From NCBI GenBank assembly GCA_905479995.1, contig CAJQON010000030.1, positions 62,001 to 126,000 on the forward strand: a DNA stretch of 64,000 bases, read 5' to 3'. The position numbers were made by a program, and so were the translations under genes. Every line of letters begins with the position of its first letter. Position 1 is the stretch's first letter. This DNA is from an uncultured Flavobacteriales bacterium. Its GTDB lineage: Bacteria > Bacteroidota > Bacteroidia > Flavobacteriales_E > Vicingaceae. The notes below the pieces were generated by a model, which saw only the letters and a program-made list of their open reading frames with translations, had not been told where the DNA came from and did no database searches. Below, one piece after another: positions 40,221 through 47,176 of the stretch.

Positions 40221-40913
40221 ATGAAAAAAATTATTGTCTTTTCTGGAGCAGGAATTAGTGCTGAAAGTGGTCTTTCTACATTTAGAGACAGTGATGGTTT
40301 ATGGGAAAAATACAAAATTGAAGATGTTGCGACTCCTGAAGCTTGGAAGAAAAACCCAAAGCTAGTATTACAATTTTACAACGAAAGAAGAGCTCAAGTA
40401 TTAAAGGCCAAACCTAACATAGCGCACACTGTTTTAGCTGAATTACAATCCATATTTAACATCCAAATTATCACTCAAAATGTTGACGACTTACACGAAC
40501 GTGCGGGCTCAAAAAACATTCTGCACTTGCATGGAGAAATAGTAAAAGCCAGGAGTTCAATTTCAAATAAAACATTCCCAATTAAAGGAGACTCACTTGA
40601 TATTGGACAAAACTGTAATGATGGAGCACAATTAAGGCCAGATGTTGTATGGTTTGGGGAAGACGTCCCAAATATGATTAAAGCTGAAGAGCTATGTCGA
40701 GATGCCGATATTTTAATTATTATTGGAACTTCATTAACCGTTTATCCAGCAGCCAATATCTTAGATTTTGTACCTAGTTCTACCATTAAATATATTGTAG
40801 ACCCAAAAGAAATTCCGGCCTTAAGCAAAGAAAACTTAAATTTCACAAAAGAAAAAGCGAGTATTGGCATGCCAATACTCGCTAATATTTTAAAAGAGAA
40901 ATATATTACCTAA
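40221..40913 (+). CDS. cobB: NAD-dependent protein deacylase, SIR2 family (class III type)
   Basis: This 230-residue sirtuin removes acyl groups from lysines using NAD. VFSGAGISAESGLSTFRDSD (residues 5-24) is the NAD pocket, TQNVDDLHERAG and LHLHGEI carry the catalytic histidine, and IIGTSLTVYPAANI completes the Rossmann fold. FYNERRAQV near residue 52 contains the Tyr-x-x-Arg pair that in SIRT5 and CobB selects succinyl and malonyl lysine. The usual four zinc cysteines are missing: only one cysteine (GQNCNDGAQLRPDVVWFGE) is present between the histidine and the WFGE motif. The start is set at the ATG after the promoter. The 3' end overlaps the convergent type IX cargo gene by 8 bases. Confidence 0.9.
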   Translation: MKKIIVFSGAGISAESGLSTFRDSDGLWEKYKIEDVATPEAWKKNPKLVLQFYNERRAQVLKAKPNIAHTVLAELQSIFNIQIITQNVDDLHERAGSKNILHLHGEIVKARSSISNKTFPIKGDSLDIGQNCNDGAQLRPDVVWFGEDVPNMIKAEELCRDADILIIIGTSLTVYPAANILDFVPSSTIKYIVDPKEIPALSKENLNFTKEKASIGMPILANILKEKYIT

Positions 40914-41649
40914 TACTAACTCTTTCTGTTTTTATTGCTTTTCCATCTGCATTTATCGTGTAAAAGTAAACTCCTGCATTTAACGAACTCACATCAACTT
41001 TTAGTGTTGCTTTTTGCTCATTTAACTGATGAGACATTACCTTTTTTCCAACTATATCAAAAACATCTACAGTTGCTACATTTACATTTGTCTTAAAATT
41101 GTAGTCAAGGTTTAATACATTAGTTGCTGGGTTAGGGTAAGCTGAAAAATTCACATCATTAGCAGCTATCTCATCAACAGAAACACCCTGAACTTTCCAT
41201 TTAACAATTGCAAAAGTACTATCCTGAACATTTGCAGTGTCATAAACAACCACTCTCCAAGTAGCTTCGTCACCTGAGCTCCATCCAAAAGCAAAAGGTG
41301 CTACTTTAAAAGTATTGTCAATTTGATTAGCAAGTAAACTTAAATATCCAGTATTTGTTTGAGCTCCAGAAACACCAGCAGTAGCTGTAAAACAAGCCAC
41401 ACCATAACAAACTTGCAAATCAGAACCGGGCACATTAGTAACCTCATATACTTTACAAGAATAAACAGCAGAATTGTTACTAACATTTTGTACATGAAAC
41501 TTTGTTTCAGAAATTGATGCAGCTGTTCCCGCTCTCTCAATAGTCATTCCATCAATATTAACATTATTCTCATCCAATAGCTCAAATGTTTGAGCTGAAG
41601 CATAACCTCCAACAAAAATAGCTGTTATAAAAAGTAGTTTTTTTATCAT
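40906..41649 (-). CDS. Small type IX-secreted protein with type A sorting domain
   Basis: This 247-residue protein has a signal peptide (KKLLFITAIFVGGYASAQ) and a C-terminal type A sorting domain. The latter is marked by FSAYPNPATNVLNLDYNF near residue 165, the VDVFDIVGKKVMSHQL strand, LNAGVYFYTINADGKAI and a basic end. The central region of about 140 residues resembles no family I can name; it has a NVSNNSAVYSCKVYEV segment and three cysteines near one another (SCKV, VCYGVACF). It is exported through SprA and the outer-membrane machinery encoded partly in this window. It is divergent from the Omp28-like gene across about 220 bases; a 16-bp tandem repeat lies just upstream of its start. Confidence 0.85.
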   Translation of the reverse strand: MIKKLLFITAIFVGGYASAQTFELLDENNVNIDGMTIERAGTAASISETKFHVQNVSNNSAVYSCKVYEVTNVPGSDLQVCYGVACFTATAGVSGAQTNTGYLSLLANQIDNTFKVAPFAFGWSSGDEATWRVVVYDTANVQDSTFAIVKWKVQGVSVDEIAANDVNFSAYPNPATNVLNLDYNFKTNVNVATVDVFDIVGKKVMSHQLNEQKATLKVDVSSLNAGVYFYTINADGKAIKTERVSIR

Positions 41650-41658
41650 AATAAAAGT

Positions 41659-41690
41659 TTTTAGAATTAATAGGTTTTAGAATTAATAGG
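41659..41690. repeat. 16-bp perfect tandem duplication
   Basis: TTTTAGAATTAATAGG occurs twice head to tail (41659-41674 and 41675-41690) and a third copy begins with TTTTAAT. It lies 10 bases upstream of the start of the minus-strand cargo gene, in its untranslated leader. Function unknown. Confidence 0.85.
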
Positions 41691-41871
41691 TTTTAATTTT
41701 ATACTCTGTAAATTTAATCATTTATTTAAAAGCTTCCTTTAATAACACCATTAAAAATGTCTATTCAATTTAATTAGGAATCCAACATTTTAAAATAACT
41801 ATGTGCTATTATGAAAATACAAATCGATATATTTGATAAAAATTAAACTATTTAAAACAAAACCTATCATT

Positions 41872-43881
41872 ATGAAAAAATTATTACTATCCGCCTTTGG
41901 CGTTTCTTTAGGATTAAGTGCTTTTGCTCAAGTAAGCCAAGTGGCCGAAAACAGGCATGCTGTTCTTGAAGAATTTACAGGAATTAACTGTCAATTTTGT
42001 CCAGATGGACACGCTGTTGGTAACACACTAACTGCTGCAAACCCTGGAAAATTTCATAAAATCCATATTCACGCAGGAGGTTATGCAAATACTACTCCTG
42101 ACTTAAGAACTACTGAAGGTACTACAATCGCTAACAACTCTGGTTTAGGTGGTTATCCTGCTGGTGGAGTTAATAGAGGTGGTGGATCTTGGGGTGTTGG
42201 TAGAGGAAGCTGGTCTGGCTTAGCTAGTAGCGTAATGGGTGCATCTTCTCACGTAAATGTAGCTGTTACTGGTTCTGTTGTTTCTGCAACAAGACAATTA
42301 ACTGTTGACGTTGAGATATACTACACAGGAACTTCTCCTAACGCTACAGAATATTTAACTGTTGCTTTATTACAGAACAATATTGGTGGAGCTCAAATTG
42401 ATGCTGGAAACTACAATCCTTCTGGATGGAAATGTCAGCCTACAGTATATAAGCACTCTCACGTTCTTAGAGACTTAGTAAATACTGGTGGTACAGCTGG
42501 TGATGCTATTACTCCTGGAGCTGGTGTAATTACAAGACAATACGTATTGACTTTACCAACTGCTATTGCAGGTACTGATTTAGAATTAGGTGAATTAGAA
42601 TTGGTTGCTTTTATCCAAGATAACAACAGCTTAACTACTGGAACAATCATTACTGGTAATGAAGGTCAAGTTGATGTTGTATTATCTGGACAAACTGTAG
42701 CTGACATGTCATCTACTGACAACCATGTTGCTCCTGCTGGATTATGTGACAATCAGTTCACTCCAAAAATGGATGTAACAAACAACTCTGCTACATCTAT
42801 TACAGGTGTTGATGTTTCTTATACATTAAATAGCGGAACTCCTGTTACTGTTAGCTTACCTTCTCAAGTTATAGCTGCTGGAGCAACTTACACACACACT
42901 TTCTCAGTAACAACTTTGTCTGCTGGAAGTAATCAAATTGATTATGAAGTAACATTAACTGACGGAACAAAAGCTGATTTATCTGCTTTAAACAACACTG
43001 CTTGTCCATCATTTATTAATGTAATGCCTTCTTCTACATTTGGTACAGTTCATTCTGAATCTTTCGAAAGCATGGCTTTAGGAGATGACGAACCAGTTCA
43101 CTCTATTTATGTTGAGCCAACTGATATTAGAGCTTATGTTGTAAACCAAGGTATTTCTACTGGAGTTTCATGGAATATTGGTGGATACGGTACTTCTGCT
43201 AATTCTTATAGATGGGATTTTTATGCTATCAATGCAGGTGAATACAGTGAAATTATTTGGGAAAAATTAGATTTTACTAATGGAAGCCACGCAATGACTT
43301 TTGACATTGCTTACGCAACTTACTCTGGATCTGAGCAAGATAAAATTGAAGTACATGCTTCTACTGATTGTGGTGCTACTTGGACTTCAGTTTTTAATGA
43401 GGCTGGAAGTACTTTAGCTACTGTTGCTCCTGTTGGAAACAACGCAAGATACTACCCTGCTTCAGGTGCTGGTGACTGGGTAACTAAAAATGTTGATTTA
43501 ACAGCATATGACGGAAGTGCAGAAGTAATGCTTAGATTAAGAGGAACTGGAGATAACGGTAACTCTGCTTATATTGACAACATCAACATTCATGCTTCTG
43601 TAGGAATTGATGAGGTTGCAAATGCAAACAACGTATCTATTTTCCCTAATCCAACAAACAATGCTTCTGCAATTACATTTAACTTAAACGAATCAAGTAA
43701 TGTAAACATGGAAGTATTTAATACTATGGGAACTTTAGTATATACTTCAGGATCAAAAATGATGAATGCTGGATCTCAAAAATTAATTTTTGATGGTACA
43801 GAATTATCAAGTGGTATTTACTTTGTAAACCTAACGGTTAACAACAGTGTAATTACTAAAAAACTTTCTTTATTAAAATAA
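41872..43881 (+). CDS. Omp28-related thioredoxin-like protein with type IX sorting domain
   Basis: This 669-residue protein starts at the ATG at 41872; an in-frame TTG at 41833 lies inside a TATATTTG promoter-like element at 41828-41835. After a signal peptide (LLSAFGVSLGLSAFAQ) comes an Omp28-like domain: VLEEFTGINCQFCPDGHAVG with a CxxC pair near residue 41, HIHAGGYAN and a cis-proline-like GGYPAGG. A CARDB-like beta domain (about 290-375), a MAM/choice-of-anchor-like lectin fold (about 395-575) and a type A sorting domain (IFPNPTNNASAITFNL to the end) follow. It is presumably surface-exposed or released and thiol-active. It is first of a four-gene plus-strand group with TlpA, a barrel protein and a second Omp28-like protein. 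Confidence 0.85.
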   Translation: MKKLLLSAFGVSLGLSAFAQVSQVAENRHAVLEEFTGINCQFCPDGHAVGNTLTAANPGKFHKIHIHAGGYANTTPDLRTTEGTTIANNSGLGGYPAGGVNRGGGSWGVGRGSWSGLASSVMGASSHVNVAVTGSVVSATRQLTVDVEIYYTGTSPNATEYLTVALLQNNIGGAQIDAGNYNPSGWKCQPTVYKHSHVLRDLVNTGGTAGDAITPGAGVITRQYVLTLPTAIAGTDLELGELELVAFIQDNNSLTTGTIITGNEGQVDVVLSGQTVADMSSTDNHVAPAGLCDNQFTPKMDVTNNSATSITGVDVSYTLNSGTPVTVSLPSQVIAAGATYTHTFSVTTLSAGSNQIDYEVTLTDGTKADLSALNNTACPSFINVMPSSTFGTVHSESFESMALGDDEPVHSIYVEPTDIRAYVVNQGISTGVSWNIGGYGTSANSYRWDFYAINAGEYSEIIWEKLDFTNGSHAMTFDIAYATYSGSEQDKIEVHASTDCGATWTSVFNEAGSTLATVAPVGNNARYYPASGAGDWVTKNVDLTAYDGSAEVMLRLRGTGDNGNSAYIDNINIHASVGIDEVANANNVSIFPNPTNNASAITFNLNESSNVNMEVFNTMGTLVYTSGSKMMNAGSQKLIFDGTELSSGIYFVNLTVNNSVITKKLSLLK

Positions 43882-43902
43882 GATAAAGTATCTAATTAAA
43901 GA

Positions 43903-43954
43903 GAATCAGTAGTTTGGCATCAAATTTGCCAATCACTACTGATTCTTTTTTTTT
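43903..43954 (+). terminator. Intrinsic terminator downstream of the Omp28-like cargo gene
   Basis: GAATCAGTAGT (43903-43913) pairs with ACTACTGATTC (43935-43945) and a nested TTGGCA/TGCCAA pair forms the top of the stem, followed by nine T residues. It lies between the cargo gene and the TlpA-type gene, so that gene depends on read-through or its own promoter. Confidence 0.92.
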
Positions 43955-43973
43955 AACTTAAAATTAAACTACA

Positions 43974-44489
43974 ATGAAAAAAAACTTTCTATTATTAGTT
44001 CTATCAGTATTCACTATTAGTTTGTTTGCTCAAACAGAATCTAGAACAATCCCTTCAAGTAATTTAAAAGACCTTAACGGTAAAACTGTAAACACAACTA
44101 GTTTTAGCAATGATGGAAAGCCAATGATTATTAATTTTTGGGCCACATGGTGTACTCCATGTAAAAGAGAATTAAACAACATTGCTGAGGTCTATGATGA
44201 TTGGGTGGAAGAAACTGGTGTTAAGTTAATTGCAATATCTATTGATGATGCAAGAAATGCTGGAAAAGTAGCTCCGTATGTCAATGGAAAAGGTTGGGAA
44301 TACGAAGTTTATATCGATGCTAATCAAGATTTTCAACGAGCAATAGGGTTTCAAAACCCACCTTTTACTTGCTTGGTTGATGGCAATGGTAAAATTGTAG
44401 CAACGCACACTGGCTACCAAGAAGGTGACGAAGATGCGCTATATGAAGAACTAAAGAAATTAATTGCTGGCGAAAAATTATCACACTAG
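43974..44489 (+). CDS. TlpA-type thioredoxin-fold protein
   Basis: This 171-residue exported protein has a signal peptide (FLLLVLSVFTISLFAQ) and an AhpC/TSA-Redoxin fold of the TlpA/ResA type. The active site is NFWATWCTPCKRELNN near residues 55-70 (CxxC = CTPC), LIAISIDDARNAGKV follows, and the cis-proline loop is FQNPPFTCLVDGNGKI near 125. ResA/TlpA proteins reduce or exchange disulfides outside the cytoplasm, often on apocytochrome c or secreted cysteine proteins. The flanking Omp28-like proteins each carry a CxxC pair and are candidate partners. Strong hairpins lie on both sides of the gene. Confidence 0.9.
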   Translation: MKKNFLLLVLSVFTISLFAQTESRTIPSSNLKDLNGKTVNTTSFSNDGKPMIINFWATWCTPCKRELNNIAEVYDDWVEETGVKLIAISIDDARNAGKVAPYVNGKGWEYEVYIDANQDFQRAIGFQNPPFTCLVDGNGKIVATHTGYQEGDEDALYEELKKLIAGEKLSH

Positions 44490-44519
44490 AAAATAAGATT
44501 TCAATAATACATTGATATG

Positions 44520-44544
44520 GCCCGAAAATTTTATATTTTCGGGC
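44520..44544 (+). terminator. Intrinsic terminator of the TlpA-type gene
   Basis: GCCCGAAAAT (44520-44529) and ATTTTCGGGC (44535-44544) form a 10-bp perfect stem with a 5-base loop. The downstream tract is interrupted (TTACTTTTACC), so termination may be partial. Confidence 0.75.
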
Positions 44545-44584
44545 TTACTTTTACCATATAATTTAACCTTGTATTTTATTTAAA

Positions 44585-46249
44585 ATGAGCGTAAAAAATT
44601 TAATCGTACTATCGGCATTAACATTACTAACCTATTCAGCTTATGGACAAGGGCTAGATAAAATTTTATCTAATGGGGAGGTTCACGGAAGTTTTCAATT
44701 AGATATGCAATACTATCAAGAAGACACAGTAATTGGAGCTGCTGATGTGCCTGAAGATGTTCTAATGAATGGCTTTGCCAACATTAACTACACCAATGGA
44801 AATTTTTCTGCTGGTTTTAGATACGAAAGCTACTTAAACACAATGCTTGGATTTCCTCCAGGTTATAAAGGCAATGGAATAGGTTACCGCTACGCTTCTT
44901 TTACCAATAATGACTTAAATGTTACAGTTGGTAACTTTTACGAACAATTTGGGAATGGCTTAATCTTTAGAAGTTATGAAGCCAGAGGGCTTGGTTATGA
45001 TAATGCTATGGACGGTATTAGAGTTAACTATAAACTAGCAGAAGGTTTAAATGTTAAAGGTATTATAGGTAAACAACGTTTATATTTTGATTTTGGCGAA
45101 GGTATTGTTAGAGGTATTGACGGAGAACTTTTATTAAATGATTTCATTGGTGGTTCCCTATTAGAGTCTAAAACAAGAATTACTGTTGGAGGTAGTTTTG
45201 TAAGTAAATATCAAGTAGATGAAAATTCTCAATATAACTTACCCGAAAATGTTGGCGCTTCAGCAGGAAGATTAACTATACAGCAAGGTAAATTAAGATT
45301 TAGTGGAGAATATGCTCGGAAAATAAATGATCCTTCGGCTGACAACGGATTTATTTACAAAGAAGGTGAAGCATATTTTGTTGAAACAGCATATTCAACA
45401 AAAGGTTTTGGTATTTCTTTATCTGCTAAGTCAGTTGACAATATGAGTTACAGGTCGGATAGAAACGCCAGCTTAACCGACTTGCAAATGAATTATTTAC
45501 CCGCACTAACTAAACAACACACTTACAACTTATTAGCTACACTATATCCATATGCAACTCAACCAAATGGAGAAATTGCATTTCAAGGAGAATTAATTTA
45601 TAAGTTTAAAAAGAAATCATTTTTAGGTGGTAAATATGGTACAGGTATTTTATTAAACTACTCCACTGTTTATAACATCGATTCTACCGCAATACCAACA
45701 GCAGTAGATACTAACTTATTAGGTTATGAATCGAACTTATTTTCTTTAGGAGACGAAAAATACTACGAAGAATTTAACGTAGAGATTAGTAAAAAGTTTA
45801 GCAAAAAGCTAAAAGGAACTTTTACTTACTCTAACATTATGTTTAATCAAGCTGTAATTCAAGGAAAAACAGCTTTTGACCATCCGGATATTTATGCTGA
45901 TGTTGGTATTATAGATATTACCTACAAAATTTCTAAAAAGCATGCCCTAAGAATGGAAGTTCAAGGCCTATTTACTGAACAAGACCAACAAGATTGGGGA
46001 ACAGTATTATTGGAATACACCTATTCTCCTCATTGGTTTATTGCCGTATTAGATCAATACAATTATGGGAACAATGACAGCGAAGATAGAATTCATTACT
46101 ATTTCGCTTCTGCTGGTTATGTAAAAGGAACCAATAGAATTGCCCTAGGATATGGTAAACAAAGAGCTGGAATATTTTGTGTTGGAGGTGTTTGTAGAAA
46201 CGTTCCTGCCGCAAGTGGTTTAACCTTAAGTATAACAAGTAGTTTTTAA
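44585..46249 (+). CDS. DUF6029-type outer-membrane beta-barrel protein
   Basis: This 554-residue protein has a signal peptide (LIVLSALTLLTYSAYGQ) followed throughout by alternating aromatic/polar strands typical of an outer-membrane barrel: GSFQLDMQYYQED, FSAGFRYESYLN, LNVTVGNFYEQFGNGLIFRS, YGTGILLNYSTVY and a terminal LTLSITSSF ending in Phe. The beginning and the GNFYEQFGNGL block agree with the Bacteroidota family DUF6029, recalled from memory, so the family name is less certain than the fold. It is 11 bases upstream of the Omp28-like lipoprotein gene and is surely co-transcribed with it. It may serve as its outer-membrane partner. Function unknown. Confidence 0.78.
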   Translation: MSVKNLIVLSALTLLTYSAYGQGLDKILSNGEVHGSFQLDMQYYQEDTVIGAADVPEDVLMNGFANINYTNGNFSAGFRYESYLNTMLGFPPGYKGNGIGYRYASFTNNDLNVTVGNFYEQFGNGLIFRSYEARGLGYDNAMDGIRVNYKLAEGLNVKGIIGKQRLYFDFGEGIVRGIDGELLLNDFIGGSLLESKTRITVGGSFVSKYQVDENSQYNLPENVGASAGRLTIQQGKLRFSGEYARKINDPSADNGFIYKEGEAYFVETAYSTKGFGISLSAKSVDNMSYRSDRNASLTDLQMNYLPALTKQHTYNLLATLYPYATQPNGEIAFQGELIYKFKKKSFLGGKYGTGILLNYSTVYNIDSTAIPTAVDTNLLGYESNLFSLGDEKYYEEFNVEISKKFSKKLKGTFTYSNIMFNQAVIQGKTAFDHPDIYADVGIIDITYKISKKHALRMEVQGLFTEQDQQDWGTVLLEYTYSPHWFIAVLDQYNYGNNDSEDRIHYYFASAGYVKGTNRIALGYGKQRAGIFCVGGVCRNVPAASGLTLSITSSF

Positions 46250-46260
46250 AAGAAACGATT

Positions 46261-47100
46261 ATGAAAAAGATTTTAATAATAATGGCTGCAGCAACTATTG
46301 GATTAACCAGTTGTGATAAAATAGACGACCCAACACCAAATGATACTGTATCAACTGAAGGTATAATATGGGATGACTCTTTACACATAACATCATCGCC
46401 AACGGTTAGGAAAATAATTATTGAAGAATTTACAGGACAACTTTGTACATATTGCCCTGATGGAGCAAGAGAAATTGATCGCCTCAGTGCATTGTACAAC
46501 AGTCAATTTATCCCAATATCTATTCATGCTGGAGGTTTCGCAAACCCAGGGAATGGTGCACCAAATGATTTTAGGACAACTGCGGGAGATGCTTATAACA
46601 TTGCATTTGGCCCATCTGGCTTTCCTGCCGGAACCGTTTCTAGGTTAAACAATGCGGCTCCAACAGGACTTGCTCAATGGGAAATAGACATTCAGTCTAT
46701 CATAAGTGATGTGCCAAAAGTAAGTCTTGGGTTAACCACATTGTATGATGACTCCACAAGAACTCTAAAAACAGTGGTTAATACTGAATGGTTAAGTACA
46801 GAGGCTGGAACATATAATGTTCAGCTCTATTTATTACAAGATAGTATTGTAGCTTATCAACTAGATGGTGGTACACCAATGCCGAATTACGTGCATAGAC
46901 ATATGCTTAGAAAAGCTATTAATGGTTCATGGGGCGTACCAATACCTTCTTCTACAATTGGTGATATGGACACTACTGACATTGCAATAACTTTAGATCC
47001 TGCTTGGGACAAAGACCACTGCATCGTAGTTGCTTTTGTTTATGCTGGATCACCAAATTACGAAGTACTACAAGCTGAAGAGCTTCATATTGTTCATTAA
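46261..47100 (+). CDS. Omp28-related lipoprotein with thioredoxin-like CxxC site
   Basis: This 279-residue protein has a lipoprotein signal ending GLTSC (cysteine 18). The Omp28-like domain shows IIEEFTGQLCTYCPDGAREI near residues 50-69, SIHAGGFAN near 88 and a GFPAGTVSR cis-proline-like loop near 122. These blocks match those of the 41872-43881 product, so the two are paralogues with different export routes: lipid anchor here, type IX secretion there. The C-terminal half (NVQLYLLQDSIVAYQLDGG, HRHMLRKAINGSWGV) is the usual Omp28 beta domain. It likely sits at the outer membrane beside the barrel encoded upstream. A strong terminator follows. Confidence 0.86.
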   Translation: MKKILIIMAAATIGLTSCDKIDDPTPNDTVSTEGIIWDDSLHITSSPTVRKIIIEEFTGQLCTYCPDGAREIDRLSALYNSQFIPISIHAGGFANPGNGAPNDFRTTAGDAYNIAFGPSGFPAGTVSRLNNAAPTGLAQWEIDIQSIISDVPKVSLGLTTLYDDSTRTLKTVVNTEWLSTEAGTYNVQLYLLQDSIVAYQLDGGTPMPNYVHRHMLRKAINGSWGVPIPSSTIGDMDTTDIAITLDPAWDKDHCIVVAFVYAGSPNYEVLQAEELHIVH

Positions 47101-47121
47101 CAATTACTTCTTGATGAAATA

Positions 47122-47156
47122 AAAAAAGGTCTAACATTAATGTTAGACCTTTTTTT
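47122..47156. terminator. Bidirectional terminator between the Omp28-like lipoprotein gene and infB
   Basis: AAAAAAGGTCTAACA, TTAA loop, TGTTAGACCTTTTTT: a perfect palindrome with A and T runs on both sides, located between two convergent genes (stops at 47100 and 47177). It can end transcription in both directions. Confidence 0.92.
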
Positions 47157-47176
47157 ATTTCATATAATATTTGAAG

